DNA of 57,371 nt from Bacillaceae bacterium Marseille-Q3522 (GTDB lineage Bacteria; Bacillota; Bacilli; Bacillales; Cytobacillaceae). Positions 26,481 to 36,455 of this stretch are shown here, piece after piece (position 1 is the stretch's first letter; each line of letters opens with the position of its first letter). The DNA is taken from NCBI GenBank assembly GCA_017898095.1, contig JAGKQJ010000007.1:1-57371 (forward strand), given 5' to 3'. The translations under genes and the position numbers were made by a program. The notes below the pieces were generated by a model. The model made no database searches, was not told the DNA's origin, and saw only the letters and a list, made by a program, of their open reading frames with translations.

Positions 26481-27470
26481 TTATTTAGTTTCGAAAAATT
26501 CGTGCACATTACCGACCCGCTTCTCGCTTAATAAGTCCGTTACTGTTCCAATTTGTAAGTTCTTTTCATGCAGTTTTTCGATCAATTGATTCAATGAATT
26601 TGCCGTTGAGACTGTAGGATGCATTAAGATAAGCGATCCTTTTTCCACCTTACTTAACACGCGCTGCAGCAGGACTTCGGGTGCCGGTTTTTGCCAATCA
26701 ATCGTATCTACAGTCCACATTATGGTTCCTAATCCTTCTTCTGCGGCAATTTTTACTACATCTGATCGATAACTGCCGCTCGGCGGCGCCAGCCATTTGA
26801 TTTCCGCACCTGTTGTTGCTTTAATTACTTCATTTGTCATAACAATTTCTTCTCTAATTTTATTGGAAGCAAGTGTTTGCATATTAGGGTGAGTATAGGA
26901 ATGATTACCAACTTCATGTCCTGCATCAACGATCATTTTGGCAAGCTCAGGATTTTTCTTTACCCATCTGCCCTCAAGGAAAAAGCTTGCTTTCAAACGA
27001 TGCTTTTTTAATGTTTCAAGAATACTTGATAAATATTCATTTCCCCATGCTACGTTGATAATAAAGCTAACCATCGGTTTTCGCGGATTCCCTTTATAAA
27101 TTTCTGTCGGAGGTAAGTCTTGCAAATGAATTTCCGGTTCAATTTGTTTATAAACAAGTTTTTCAGCTGAGAATGTTCCTTCCTTCTGCATTTTTTTATA
27201 GGAAGCTTCGATATCAACCTTTATACCATTGTATCCGGGGATTGCTTTCCACACACGGTCTATCCTGGCATTTACAGGCGGTAAATAAAGCTGCTCAGCT
27301 TTATTTGCTATTTCTTCATATAACGTATCCGTATTTTTATATACCACCTTACTTTCTTCCTTCATCAAACTCGTCATATAACTCGTTGTATACGAATTAA
27401 ATACAAGTAAAAAACCTGCAACACCTAAACATAAAACAAGAAAAAACCTCTTCAACCACACCACCCCCAC
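26481..27470 (-). CDS. ylxY: YlxY, polysaccharide deacetylase (NodB)-like exported protein
   Basis: About 325 residues: N-terminal hydrophobic signal/anchor (FFLVLCLGVAGFLLVF), then a NodB homology domain (about 120-310). The metal histidines are present (GNHSYTHPNM), as are IDWQKP and LILMHPT. The usual first motif TFDDG reads FIINVAWGNE, so the catalytic Asp pair is absent, and the Arg of motif 3 reads APPSGSYR. It may therefore be inactive or use altered chemistry. Start is ambiguous: GTG at 27468-27470, GTG or TTG codons up to seven codons later, all behind an AAGGAAGGTGG site. Confidence 0.85.
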   Translation of the reverse strand: MGVVWLKRFFLVLCLGVAGFLLVFNSYTTSYMTSLMKEESKVVYKNTDTLYEEIANKAEQLYLPPVNARIDRVWKAIPGYNGIKVDIEASYKKMQKEGTFSAEKLVYKQIEPEIHLQDLPPTEIYKGNPRKPMVSFIINVAWGNEYLSSILETLKKHRLKASFFLEGRWVKKNPELAKMIVDAGHEVGNHSYTHPNMQTLASNKIREEIVMTNEVIKATTGAEIKWLAPPSGSYRSDVVKIAAEEGLGTIMWTVDTIDWQKPAPEVLLQRVLSKVEKGSLILMHPTVSTANSLNQLIEKLHEKNLQIGTVTDLLSEKRVGNVHEFFETK

Positions 27471-27515
27471 CTTCCTTAAAAAAACATATGAAAAAAAAGG
27501 ACAAGGTAGAACAAT

Positions 27516-27788
27516 GAAATGCGGAGGGCGCTTGCTTAAACCGATAGGATGTTGGAGGCATTTGGACCGAAGGCGCAGTTTGCCTTCGAGCCAAATGGTG
27601 AAACAGCCGTACGGTTTAGCGCCCGGAGCTGGACAATATGAAATGCGGAGGCGGGTTGCCCAGCCGCGACAAGCTTAAGACGAGCAACCATAAAGTCCGC
27701 TTTTTGACTTTATGGTTGCTTGGCTTAAGACCTCGAGTGGCTACCCGCCAGAGCTAGACAATCTGAAATGCGGAGGGCGCTTGCTTAG
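27516..27788 (+). repeat. R1-B: two R1 units with different inner cassettes plus a partial third
   Basis: Unit one (about 27518-27640) has the usual outer arms GGGCGCT...AGCGCCC but a different inner cassette: AAACCG/CGGTTT, CATTTGG/CCAAATG and CGAAGGC/GCCTTCG nested stems. Unit two (27641-27764) has the standard inner cassette with stem GCAACCATAAAGTC/GACTTTATGGTTGC. A truncated third unit follows. The remaining gap up to pnp (27789-27913) holds nothing I recognise. Confidence 0.85.
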
Positions 27789-27913
27789 AAACCATTCGTA
27801 TCCGGAAATGAAAAAAAGCTGATCCAAACATGATGTACTTTATGCCAATTTGGCATTGCACGGAGTTGTTTAGTTCAGCAATTCTATTTTTTAAAATTTA
27901 AAGAAACTCTTTA

Positions 27914-30037
27914 TTATTGTTGCTTTGCTTTCTCACGCTGCTTGCGTTCTTCACGTAAAACGGCTTTTCTTGATAAATTAATGCGCCCTTGTTTATCAAT
28001 TTCCACCACTTTTACAAGTATTTCATCTCCTAAGGAGACAACATCTTCGACTTTTCCGATGCGTTCTTCTGCTAACTCTGAAATATGCACAAGACCGTCT
28101 TTTCCATTGAAGATCTCAACGAAAGCACCGAATTTTTCAATCCGTTTTACTTTTCCAAGATACATTTGCCCGACTTCCACTTCGCGGACTAGATCTTCAA
28201 TGATTTTTTTTGCCTTCTCATTCATTTTCTCATCAGTAGAAGAGATAAAGATGGAACCATCCTGCTCGATATCGATTTTAACGCCTGTTTCTTCGATAAT
28301 TTTGTTGATTTGTTTGCCGCTTGGACCGATGACATCACGAATTTTGTCAGGATTTATAGTCATTGTCAAAATTTTCGGTGCATACGGAGAGAGTGATTTT
28401 CGCGGCTGATTGAGCGTATGAAGCATAGAATCTAAAATTTGCATTCTGCCTTTTCTCGCCTGATGCAATGCTTCTTCTAAAATCTTGCGTGATAAGCCGT
28501 CAATTTTTATATCCATTTGCAAGGCTGTTACGCCTTTTTCTGTACCGGCAACTTTAAAATCCATATCGCCAAGATGGTCTTCCATCCCTTGAATATCTGT
28601 TAAGATCGTATAATAATCTCCGGATTTAACCAGTCCCATTGCAATTCCGGCAACTGGTGCTATAATGGGAACCCCGGCATCCATCATCGCTAAAGTGCTT
28701 GCACAAATACTTGCCTGAGATGTGGAACCGTTTGATTCCAATACTTCAGATACTAAACGAATCGTATAAGGAAAATCTTTCTCAGATGGAATAATCGGTT
28801 CCAACGCCCGTTCCCCAAGTGCACCGTGACCGATTTCTCTTCGTCCAGGGCCTCTCATCGGGCCGGTTTCCCCTACACTGAAGTTAGGAAAATTATAATG
28901 ATGCATAAAACGTTTTTCTTCTTCAATGCCAAGACCATCAAGGATTTGTACATCACCTAAAGCTCCGAGTGTACATATACTCAATGCTTGCGTTTGACCA
29001 CGTGTAAACAATCCGGAACCATGTGTCCTTGGCAATAATCCCGTTTCTGAAGATAAAGGACGAATTTCATCTATTTTACGGCCATCAGGACGGACTTTCT
29101 CAACCGTAATAAGGCGGCGGACTTCTTCTTTAACAAGTTTGTCCAAGATATTTTTCACTTGCTTTATGAGGTCTTCTTCCGCTTCTTCTTCATCAAATTT
29201 CGCAATGACGTTATTTTTTACTTCGGCAATTGCGTCATCTCGGGCATGTTTTTCTTTTACTTGAATAGCTTTGACTAATTCCGCTTCACATAAACCACGG
29301 ATCTCTTTTTCTAAATCAGGATCAAGCTCATATAAAGCGACTTTCATTTTTTCTTTTCCAATTTCCGCAACAATTTCTTCCTGAAAAGCAATTAGGCGTT
29401 TTATTTCCTCATGTCCAAACATGATCGCTTCAAGCATTACTTCTTCAGGAACCTCTTTTGCTCCTGCTTCAACCATATTAATTGCATCTTTCGTTCCGGC
29501 AACAACCAAGTGAATATCGCTTTTTTCTCCTTGTTCTACCGTCGGATTAATAATAAATTTCCCATCAATTCTTCCAACATAAACGCCGGCAATCGGGCCA
29601 TCAAACGGAATATCGGAAATAGATAATGCTAAAGAAGAACCTATCATTGCGGCAATTTCCGATGAGCAATCCTGATCCACACTCATTACCATACTGACTA
29701 CCTGCACTTCGTTGCGAAAACCATCCGCAAATAACGGACGGATCGGACGGTCAATCAAGCGGCTTGCTAAAATGGCCCGTTCACTTGGACGTCCTTCTCT
29801 TTTGATAAAGCCGCCCGGAATTTTTCCTACTGCATATAACCTTTCTTCATAATTAACCGTTAATGGGAAAAAATCTAAATTTTTCGGTTCCTTTGAAGCG
29901 GTGGCAGTGCTTAATACAACAGTATCTCCATAGCGTATGAGAGCTGCACCATTTGCTTGCTTGGCCAATTGGCCTATTTCAACTGTTAACTTTCGTCCGG
30001 AACATTCAATAGAATATACATGTTTTTCTTGTCCCAT
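27914..30037 (-). CDS. pnp: polyribonucleotide nucleotidyltransferase (PNPase)
   Basis: A 707-residue 3'-5' phosphorolytic exoribonuclease. Two RNase PH domains (about 10-230 and 310-545) flank a helical linker; a KH domain ([15 protein letters not shown] near 565) and an S1 domain ([19 protein letters not shown] near 620) follow. The ATG at 30035-30037 (MGQEKHVYS) has AGAGGGG upstream; the frame is open 17 codons further. Two TAA codons lie in tandem at the end. It follows rpsO, as in many bacteria, behind a terminator. Confidence 0.97.
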   Translation of the reverse strand: MGQEKHVYSIECSGRKLTVEIGQLAKQANGAALIRYGDTVVLSTATASKEPKNLDFFPLTVNYEERLYAVGKIPGGFIKREGRPSERAILASRLIDRPIRPLFADGFRNEVQVVSMVMSVDQDCSSEIAAMIGSSLALSISDIPFDGPIAGVYVGRIDGKFIINPTVEQGEKSDIHLVVAGTKDAINMVEAGAKEVPEEVMLEAIMFGHEEIKRLIAFQEEIVAEIGKEKMKVALYELDPDLEKEIRGLCEAELVKAIQVKEKHARDDAIAEVKNNVIAKFDEEEAEEDLIKQVKNILDKLVKEEVRRLITVEKVRPDGRKIDEIRPLSSETGLLPRTHGSGLFTRGQTQALSICTLGALGDVQILDGLGIEEEKRFMHHYNFPNFSVGETGPMRGPGRREIGHGALGERALEPIIPSEKDFPYTIRLVSEVLESNGSTSQASICASTLAMMDAGVPIIAPVAGIAMGLVKSGDYYTILTDIQGMEDHLGDMDFKVAGTEKGVTALQMDIKIDGLSRKILEEALHQARKGRMQILDSMLHTLNQPRKSLSPYAPKILTMTINPDKIRDVIGPSGKQINKIIEETGVKIDIEQDGSIFISSTDEKMNEKAKKIIEDLVREVEVGQMYLGKVKRIEKFGAFVEIFNGKDGLVHISELAEERIGKVEDVVSLGDEILVKVVEIDKQGRINLSRKAVLREERKQREKAKQQ

Positions 30038-30336
30038 ATTTTGAACCCCTCTCTTCTTACATTCCACATGAAGAGGTTTAGTGCGCATATAACTAAACCA
30101 TTACCAACATACAACTTCTATAAAAAACAGTTAGGATATTCGGAAATTTTTTTAAAAATACCTAACCGCGTACAATAACCTGACTTTTATCTCTTTGATG
30201 CTTCTGACAAACTGAATTTTTAAATACCTGTCTGGAAGGCAATCTTATCCTTCTCTAGTATTGCCATATTCCCAGCACTTTAACATAAAATAGAGCTGAA
30301 GTATGTATCAGTTTTCTAGTAACGAGGTTTTTGAAA

Positions 30337-30345
30337 AGTATATCA
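30337..30345 (-). promoter_or_regulatory. candidate extended -10 promoter for pnp
   Basis: The minus strand reads TGATATACT just downstream of the rpsO terminator and about 300 bp before pnp. No good -35 is seen. The 367-bp pnp-rpsO gap holds this site, the rpsO terminator and an imperfect stem GTTAGG/CCTAAC near 30133-30166. Confidence 0.3.
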
Positions 30346-30369
30346 CAATGGCAGAAAGCGATTAAACGT

Positions 30370-30396
30370 TAAAAAAGCGGGAAAACAATCCCGCTT
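30370..30396 (-). terminator. rpsO intrinsic terminator
   Basis: Minus-strand GCGGG-ATTGTTTT-CCCGC followed by TTTTTT, 8 bp after the rpsO stop. Confidence 0.88.
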
Positions 30397-30404
30397 AAAG
30401 AAGA

Positions 30405-30674
30405 CTATCGACGCAAACCAAGCTTGTTAATTAACTCACGGTAACGTTGTACGTCTTTTTCGCGTAAATACACTAGCAGATTACGACGTTTCCCGACCAT
30501 TTTCAAAAGACCGCGGCGTGAGTGATGGTCTTTTTTATGAATTCGCAAATGTTCATTCAAATTATTAATTGTTTCCGTAAGGACAGCGATTTGAACTTCC
30601 GGAGAACCGGTATCGTTCTCATGCGTTTTAAATTCATTAATAAGTTCTTGCTTCCGCTCTTGTGTGATTGCCAT
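30405..30674 (-). CDS. rpsO: 30S ribosomal protein S15
   Basis: An 89-residue primary 16S rRNA-binding protein with the canonical core [20 protein letters not shown]. The ATG at 30672-30674 (MAITQERKQ) has AGGAGG 8 nt upstream; a frame-extending codon three residues earlier is not used. It has its own promoter (30762-30789) and terminator. The roughly 80-nt leader can fold and may be the site of S15 autoregulation, known in Bacillaceae. Confidence 0.98.
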   Translation of the reverse strand: MAITQERKQELINEFKTHENDTGSPEVQIAVLTETINNLNEHLRIHKKDHHSRRGLLKMVGKRRNLLVYLREKDVQRYRELINKLGLRR

Positions 30675-30761
30675 CCTATTCACCTCCTGACTATTCTATC
30701 CCCGGTTACTGAGCAAACGTTGGTGATTCGTCCTGCCAAGCAACGGTTCATTTTTAATACG

Positions 30762-30789
30762 ATTATAAGAATACCTCTTTTTTTGACAA
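30762..30789 (-). promoter_or_regulatory. SigA promoter of rpsO
   Basis: Minus-strand TTGTCA (30784-30789) and perfect TATAAT (30762-30767) with a 16-bp spacer. The predicted start leaves an approximately 80-nt leader before the S15 start codon. Confidence 0.72.
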
Positions 30790-30891
30790 AAAGCAAGATC
30801 AAAGCTGTTTTTTGTAAACTTTTCAAAGATTAGACCGGCAGATTGCGATAAAGCTTCTTTCCTAAAAAAGGATACAATAGTCTTGATAATT

Positions 30892-31860
30892 TCAGGAATG
30901 CATCTTTTCATCAAAGGCCGTGTTTTTAAAATAATCGGAAGCTTGTTTCTTATCCCGGTTTATTTGTGCAACCAATTCCTCAACTTGAGCAAACTTTTTC
31001 TCTGATCGCAACAGCAGATGCCATTCAACGGTAACTGTTTCCCCGTAAATATCTTTTTGAAAATCAAATATATGTACTTCAATCGTTGGTTTTCTGCTTT
31101 TATCATTATTAAATGTCGGTTTTAAGCCATGATTGCATACTCCGTTATACCAATTCCCTTGAACAAGTATACGGACGGCATAGACACCGATTGGAGGAAA
31201 TAGGTAAGCTTTGCCGATTTCGACATTAGCTGTCGGAAAACCGATTGTACGGCCCCGTTTATCTCCGGTTACAATCTTGCCTTCCATTTGATAAAACCGC
31301 CCCAGTAAAGTAGGGATGAGATCCATTTTTCCGTCGCGTAGCAAAGTACGGATCCGTGTTGAACTGACCTTTTCACCATTATTTGAAAATTTAGGAATAA
31401 CTATGCAGGAAAATTTGTTTTGTGAATACTCTTCCATTGATTTCATTGAGCCAATGCCTTTTTTCCCGAAAGTAAAATCAAAGCCGGCAATGACATGTTG
31501 ACAGTTTAAATTGATGAGATATAAATCAACAAAGGTTTCTGGTAATAAATTAGCAAAAGTTTGTGTAAACTGAATAATAAAGAGATAATCAATTTCCAAA
31601 TCATCAATTAAACGGATTTTATCCTCTAATGGTGTAATGTATTCTGCGTGTTTGATCCCTTTTCCGAGAATAACGGAGGGATGAGGATCAAAAGTCATTA
31701 CCGCACTGCTTAATCCTTTTTCCCGGGCTTTTTTTTTCGCTTCTTCTATGACTTTCCGATGACCGTTATGGACTCCGTCAAAAAAGCCTAATGCGATGGC
31801 AAGAGGCGGAAAATCATTTTTATGAAAAGTTTGCGGATGTTCAATCTTTATTAGTTTCAT
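30892..31860 (-). CDS. ribC: bifunctional riboflavin kinase / FAD synthetase
   Basis: A 322-residue enzyme making FMN and FAD. The N-terminal adenylyltransferase domain has GFFDGVHNGHR (near 28) and SSTRIRTLLRDG; the C-terminal riboflavin kinase domain has GRTIGFPTANVE (near 205). The ATG at 31858-31860 (MKLIKIEHP) has AAGGTGAT 7 nt upstream. No FMN riboswitch was seen upstream; it follows truB after 66 bp and is probably the last gene of the rimP-nusA-infB operon. Confidence 0.96.
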   Translation of the reverse strand: MKLIKIEHPQTFHKNDFPPLAIALGFFDGVHNGHRKVIEEAKKKAREKGLSSAVMTFDPHPSVILGKGIKHAEYITPLEDKIRLIDDLEIDYLFIIQFTQTFANLLPETFVDLYLINLNCQHVIAGFDFTFGKKGIGSMKSMEEYSQNKFSCIVIPKFSNNGEKVSSTRIRTLLRDGKMDLIPTLLGRFYQMEGKIVTGDKRGRTIGFPTANVEIGKAYLFPPIGVYAVRILVQGNWYNGVCNHGLKPTFNNDKSRKPTIEVHIFDFQKDIYGETVTVEWHLLLRSEKKFAQVEELVAQINRDKKQASDYFKNTAFDEKMHS

Positions 31861-31926
31861 GATGTGGATCACCTTTTTTCCGATTTAAGCACTTTATTCT
31901 TTTTTGATAGAGAAGTTTAATATCGA

Positions 31927-32847
31927 TCAGGTTGAATCAGTTCTCAATACCTTTTCCGGCTTCAGCAAGCCATGTTTTGCCGGATGCTGTTGATAAATGG
32001 CAAGTGCCTTGTTATTTTCTGTTATTACTATAATCGGATCCTGCGTATGTATAAGTTCATTTGGACAAACGAGGATTGCTCCGTTTTTCACTTTCTTTGC
32101 TAATGTATCATTAATTTGATATTTCGGCAAATGGGAAAGTGCCTGTTCTAACGGAAATAACTGTTGCTGTAATGTGCCGTTTTCCATCTCTTTTTCAATG
32201 TCAGCAAAAGTTAAACAATCTGAAATGGTAAAATCCGCCGATTGAACCCGGATTAAATCTGACATATGGGCAGGATACCCGAGCTTCTCGCCAATCATGA
32301 CTGCCAAAGTCCGGATATATGTTCCTTTACTGCATGCTGCCCGAAAACGGAATCCTATTTTTTCTCCGCTAAAAATTTCCCTGTTATCTAATAAATCTAA
32401 TTGATAAATAGAAACAGTCCGTGATGGGCGCTCTACCTCGATTCCAAGCCGGGCATACTCGTAAAGCCGCTTTCCATTTACTTTTACAGCAGAATACATT
32501 GGAGGAGTTTGCACAATCTCACCAGATAAATGAGCGAAAACGTTTAAAATTTTTTCCCGTGTGATCTGTTCTTTTATCGGGATTTGTGAAATTACTTCGC
32601 CTGAAGCATCTTCCGTAGCAGTCGCGATTCCGATGGTCACTTCTCCTTCATAGACCTTTCCGGCATTGGTAATATATTCTGCCACTTTTGTTGCTTTCCC
32701 GATACAAATTGGCAAGACTCCTGTTACATCAGGATCTAATGTTCCTGTGTGACCAATCTTTTTCATTTTCACTATTTTTCGAAGTTTAAGAACGCAATCA
32801 TGTGATGTTACTCCTTTTGGTTTGTACAGGGGTAAGATTCCTTCCAA
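31927..32847 (-). CDS. truB: tRNA pseudouridine(55) synthase TruB
   Basis: Makes pseudouridine 55 in the T loop of tRNAs. The catalytic motif is intact: HTGTLDPDVTGVLP (Asp near 40), with KPKGVTSHD before it and CSKGTYIR later. Start choice is open: TTG at 32845-32847 has GGAGGG 6 nt upstream and gives the family-typical short N-terminus (MEGILPLYKP), while the ATG two codons earlier (32851-32853) touches the ribosome site. I prefer the TTG. Confidence 0.94.
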   Translation of the reverse strand: MEGILPLYKPKGVTSHDCVLKLRKIVKMKKIGHTGTLDPDVTGVLPICIGKATKVAEYITNAGKVYEGEVTIGIATATEDASGEVISQIPIKEQITREKILNVFAHLSGEIVQTPPMYSAVKVNGKRLYEYARLGIEVERPSRTVSIYQLDLLDNREIFSGEKIGFRFRAACSKGTYIRTLAVMIGEKLGYPAHMSDLIRVQSADFTISDCLTFADIEKEMENGTLQQQLFPLEQALSHLPKYQINDTLAKKVKNGAILVCPNELIHTQDPIIVITENNKALAIYQQHPAKHGLLKPEKVLRTDST

Positions 32848-32911
32848 AGCCATCCCTCCAGACAAGTTCTAAACTTTTATCTTTTATGTCAATCCATTTG
32901 AAAAGGAAAAC

Positions 32912-32950
32912 ATACGAAAGCTGACTTATTACTTCATGAAATAAGTCAGC
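32912..32950 (-). terminator. rbfA-truB intergenic hairpin, probable (partial) terminator
   Basis: GCTGACTTATT (32920-32930) pairs with AATAAGTCAGC (32940-32950), an 11-bp stem. The minus-strand tail TTTCGTATGTTTTC is an interrupted T tract, so termination may be partial or factor-dependent. Confidence 0.6.
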
Positions 32951-32962
32951 CCTGTTATTGCA

Positions 32963-33325
32963 TTATTCATGCTGTTTTCCTTTATCTTCTTCATGGATGC
33001 GGTGCAAAAGATGTTCGATTTTATTTCCATAGGCGATTGATTCATCAAATTCAAAAAACAGTTCCGGCGTTTTCCGTAAACGGATACGATGCCCGATTTC
33101 AGAACGGATAAAGCCTTTTGCTTTTTCAAGCCCTTTTAACGTGGTTTCTCTTTGCTCCTCGTCACCTAAAACAGAAATATAAATCTTCGCTTGTTGAAGA
33201 TCTCCGGTAACATGTACATCTGTCACGGTAACAAAACCGACCCGGGGATCTTTCATTTTTCTGCTAATGATATCGCCAAGCTCTTTTTTCATTTGTTCAC
33301 CGACGCGATTAGCTCTTAAGTTCAA
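32963..33325 (-). CDS. rbfA: 30S ribosome-binding factor A
   Basis: A 120-residue small KH-like factor for late 16S rRNA processing and cold adaptation. The sequence ([30 protein letters not shown]) is typical. The start is TTG at 33323-33325, with GAGGTG upstream, giving [11 protein letters not shown] like other Bacillus RbfA; a GTG three codons earlier overlaps the ribosome site. Confidence 0.96.
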   Translation of the reverse strand: MNLRANRVGEQMKKELGDIISRKMKDPRVGFVTVTDVHVTGDLQQAKIYISVLGDEEQRETTLKGLEKAKGFIRSEIGHRIRLRKTPELFFEFDESIAYGNKIEHLLHRIHEEDKGKQHE

Positions 33326-33352
33326 TTCTTTCACCTCAATTTTTAAGGAGGT

Positions 33353-33384
33353 TGTTCAAAACAATCAATTGATTGTTTTGAACA
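33353..33384. repeat. R3-d: perfect 32-bp palindrome
   Basis: TGTTCAAAACAATCAA is followed directly by its exact reverse complement. It lies between ylxP and rbfA, 6 bp after the ylxP stop. It is the most regular member of the small R3 family with core GTTCAAAA. Confidence 0.85.
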
Positions 33385-33390
33385 CAAATT

Positions 33391-33669
33391 TTAAAGCCAT
33401 TCAAATTTTGTAATTGTTCGTTCCATTTCAGGGAACGAATCCAATAATTTAAGGGCATTACTTAATTCACGCTCAGCCGCAACACGCGCGCTGGCAACGG
33501 TAACGATCGCTATTTTTGTCCGCTGCCAGGTGTCCTGATAGGCAATTTCAGCAACTGATACATTCAATTTATTGGTTAACCTCGTTAAGATGCGTTTTAA
33601 TACGGCGCGTTTTTCCTTCAAGGATTGCGCATCATATATCATACATTCACAAGTTACTTGCCCGATCAT
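33391..33669 (-). CDS. ylxP: YlxP, DUF503 family protein
   Basis: A 92-residue DUF503 protein (MIGQVTCECMIYDAQSLKEK). It lies between infB and rbfA in the conserved nusA-infB operon and starts 3 bp after infB. The position suggests a role near ribosome maturation, but I know of no established function. Confidence 0.92.
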   Translation of the reverse strand: MIGQVTCECMIYDAQSLKEKRAVLKRILTRLTNKLNVSVAEIAYQDTWQRTKIAIVTVASARVAAERELSNALKLLDSFPEMERTITKFEWL

Positions 33670-33672
33670 CTA

Positions 33673-35829
33673 TTACCGCTCTATTTCCTGCATAACATAT
33701 GCCTCTATGATGTCTCCTTCTTTCACATCATTATAATTCTTGATGGTAATGCCGCATTCATAACCTTGATTAACTTCTTTGGCATCATCTTTAAAACGTT
33801 TTAAAGCATCAACTTCGCCTTCATAAATAACGACACCGTCACGAATGACCCGGACACCGCTATCACGGGTGATTTTTCCATCCGTAACATAAGACCCGGC
33901 AATAGTACCTATTCTTGAAACTTTAAAGGTTTGCCTTACTTCTGCCTGGCCGATAATTTTTTCTTCAAATTCCGGATCCAGCATTCCTTTCATCGCGGAT
34001 TCGATTTCTTCAATCACTTTATAAATAATCCGATGTAAACGGATATCAACTTTTTCTTCTTCAGCAGCTCTTTTGGCGTTATTGTCCGGTCGTACGTTAA
34101 ACCCGATTACAATTGCATTAGAAGCGGCAGCAAGGGAGATATCAGACTCATTAATAGCACCGACACCGGTATGAATGATGCGTACATTTACGCCTTCAAC
34201 ATCCAGCTTTTGCAATGCGGCGGAAACGGCTTCAACAGAACCTTGAACATCTGCTTTGACAATTAAGTTTAACTCTTTCATTTCCCCTTGCTTCATATGC
34301 TCAAACAGGTTTTCCAGGCTTACCCTCGTTTTCTCACTCCGTTGTGCCTGAAGTGCCTGAGAAGCACGAATTTCACCAATATGACGGGCTGTTTTTTCAT
34401 CATCGAAGACAACGAAGCGATCACCGGCTAACGGAACATCATTTAAACCGGTTATTTCAACAGGTGTCGATGGTCCGGCTTCTTTCACGCGGCGCCCGAT
34501 ATCATTGACCATTGCCCGTACCCGACCGAATGTATTGCCGACAACAATCGGATCCCCGACATGCAGGCTGCCATTTTGCACTAGCAAGGTAGCGACTGAT
34601 CCCCGTCCTTTGTCCAGTCTTGCTTCAATAACGGTTCCAACTGCACGGCGGTTTGGATTTGCCTTGTATTCTTCAATTTCGCTGACGAGCAAGATCATTT
34701 CAAGTAATGAATCAATCCCTTCACCGGTCAGTGCGGAAAGTGGTACGAAAATCGTTTCGCCGCCCCAATCTTCAGGAATTAAGCCATATTCTGTTAACTC
34801 TTGCATAACCCGCTCCGGATGTGCTGCATCCTTATCAATTTTATTAACTGCTACAATAATCGGAACATTGGCGGCTTTTGCATGGTTAATTGCCTCAATT
34901 GTTTGCGGCATCACACCATCATCTGCAGCTACCACTAAAATCGTAATATCGGTTATTTGTGCACCTCTAGCCCGCATCGTTGTAAAAGCTGCATGCCCAG
35001 GTGTATCTAAAAAGGTGATTTTTTTGCCGTTTTCTTCCACTTGATAGGCACCAATATGCTGTGTAATACCTCCTGCTTCTCCGGCAGTTACTTTCGTATG
35101 GCGAATCGAATCAAGTAATGTTGTTTTCCCATGATCAACGTGTCCCATAATTGTCACAACAGAAGGTCTTTCCGTCAGATCTGCTTCAGCATCCTCCGTA
35201 AAGTAAACCTCTAAATCGGATGTGTCAACTTTTATTTCTTCCTCTACTTCTACCCCGTACTCACCGGCAATTAATTCAATCGCATCTTTATCAAGATCCT
35301 GGTTGATTGTCGCCATTACTCCTAGTAAAAATAGTTTCTTTATAATTTCTGACGGCTCCCGATGCAGTTTTTTTGCCAGCTCTCCTACGGTTAATGAATC
35401 CGTAAATGTAATTTTTTCCGGAAGCTCTTTTTCTTTTTTCTTAGGCGGTTTTACCGGAGAATTTACCTGCTTCCCTTTATTTTGAGCATTTTTTTGTTTA
35501 TTATTTTTGTTTTTCTGCTTATTTTCCGTTTTTTTATTGTTGCGGTTTTTATTGATTTTTTTACGGTCATGAATTTCTTGTTGCTTTTGATTATCTTCTT
35601 CGTAGTCAGCTGCAGCCGGTTTTCCGGTTATCTTCTGACTTTTTGTTTGTTGGGAAGCTGGCTTTGCTTTCCCTTTATTTTTATACGCTCCATCTAACCT
35701 GGTGATCGTGTCATTTTCTATCATTGTCATATGGTTTGAAACTTCAATATTCATTTCCTTTAATCTTGCGATTACGTCTTTACTGGAAATGTTTTGCTTT
35801 TTTGCATATTCGTAAACTCTCATTTTCAT
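33673..35829 (-). CDS. infB: translation initiation factor IF-2
   Basis: A 718-residue GTPase that brings initiator tRNA to the 30S subunit. An N-terminal IF2-N domain ([16 protein letters not shown]) is followed by a Lys/Asn/Gln-rich linker (about 50-130). The G domain has GHVDHGKTT at about 229-237, DTPGHAAF and NKID, then domains II-IV. The ATG at 35827-35829 has GGGGGTG 9 nt upstream; an in-frame GTG four codons earlier overlaps that site. The linker is lower in complexity than the rest. Confidence 0.97.
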   Translation of the reverse strand: MKMRVYEYAKKQNISSKDVIARLKEMNIEVSNHMTMIENDTITRLDGAYKNKGKAKPASQQTKSQKITGKPAAADYEEDNQKQQEIHDRKKINKNRNNKKTENKQKNKNNKQKNAQNKGKQVNSPVKPPKKKEKELPEKITFTDSLTVGELAKKLHREPSEIIKKLFLLGVMATINQDLDKDAIELIAGEYGVEVEEEIKVDTSDLEVYFTEDAEADLTERPSVVTIMGHVDHGKTTLLDSIRHTKVTAGEAGGITQHIGAYQVEENGKKITFLDTPGHAAFTTMRARGAQITDITILVVAADDGVMPQTIEAINHAKAANVPIIVAVNKIDKDAAHPERVMQELTEYGLIPEDWGGETIFVPLSALTGEGIDSLLEMILLVSEIEEYKANPNRRAVGTVIEARLDKGRGSVATLLVQNGSLHVGDPIVVGNTFGRVRAMVNDIGRRVKEAGPSTPVEITGLNDVPLAGDRFVVFDDEKTARHIGEIRASQALQAQRSEKTRVSLENLFEHMKQGEMKELNLIVKADVQGSVEAVSAALQKLDVEGVNVRIIHTGVGAINESDISLAAASNAIVIGFNVRPDNNAKRAAEEEKVDIRLHRIIYKVIEEIESAMKGMLDPEFEEKIIGQAEVRQTFKVSRIGTIAGSYVTDGKITRDSGVRVIRDGVVIYEGEVDALKRFKDDAKEVNQGYECGITIKNYNDVKEGDIIEAYVMQEIER

Positions 35830-35852
35830 AAATTTTTTCACCCCCGCTGGAT

Positions 35853-36155
35853 TTAATCGAGCAGCGCAAGTATTTTCTTAGCAAACCCATCATCCAATAT
35901 GCAAACAACCACACGTGCATCTTTTCCAATTGCGTGGCCAAGTTGGAAACGGTTGTCAACGTGCCGGTAAGGAACTTGATAGAATTTGCACTTATCGGTA
36001 ATTTTTTTATAAGTGTTGGCGGAAGCGTCAGCTGCCAACAAAATTAGCTTGGCTTTTCCGTTACGAATTTCTTTTACCGTTAATTCTTCACCTGAAATAA
36101 GTCTACGCGCCCGATTAGCTATGCCAAGCAGTGACATCCATTGGTTTTCACTCAT
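35853..36155 (-). CDS. ylxQ: YlxQ, L7Ae-family RNA-binding protein
   Basis: A 100-residue L7Ae/L30e-type protein ([19 protein letters not shown], then [13 protein letters not shown]). Such proteins bind kink-turn RNA. It is encoded between ylxR and infB, 9 bp after ylxR. Function beyond RNA binding is not established. Confidence 0.92.
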   Translation of the reverse strand: MSENQWMSLLGIANRARRLISGEELTVKEIRNGKAKLILLAADASANTYKKITDKCKFYQVPYRHVDNRFQLGHAIGKDARVVVCILDDGFAKKILALLD

Positions 36156-36164
36156 AGTGGAGTG

Positions 36165-36437
36165 TCACTTCTCCTTCTCAACGAGCTCCATAAGCTCATT
36201 ATAAATCGAATCATCAACGGTTGTTTCAAGATGACTCGCTAAAATATTTTTTTTCTGTGCAAGTAAAATTGCAGCTTTATCTTTTGATAAATAAGCACCA
36301 CGTCCGGATTTTTTCCCGGTTAAATCAACAGATACTTCGCCCTCTTTTGAGCGAACGATACGAACCATTTCTTTTTTGGGCTTCATTTCCCCTGTTGCAA
36401 CGCATTTACGCAAAGGTATCTTTTTACGCTTGTTCAC
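36165..36437 (-). CDS. ylxR: YlxR/RnpM family RNA-binding protein
   Basis: A 90-residue basic protein with the YlxR signature (IPLRKCVATGEMKPKKEMVR and GRGAYLSKD). B. subtilis YlxR (RnpM) modulates RNase P activity; this role is inferred here from family and from its place between nusA and ylxQ. Confidence 0.93.
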   Translation of the reverse strand: MNKRKKIPLRKCVATGEMKPKKEMVRIVRSKEGEVSVDLTGKKSGRGAYLSKDKAAILLAQKKNILASHLETTVDDSIYNELMELVEKEK

Positions 36438-36455
36438 AACGATCCACCCTCTCCA

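Noticed and set aside
31861-31926. FMN riboswitch upstream of ribC
   Set aside because: The 66-bp gap is too short and lacks RFN element sequence; ribC is within an operon.
34505-35044. 179-codon plus-strand frame opposite infB
   Set aside because: It is antisense to the GTPase domain of IF-2, Ser/Thr/Ile-rich like typical shadow frames, and has no ribosome site.
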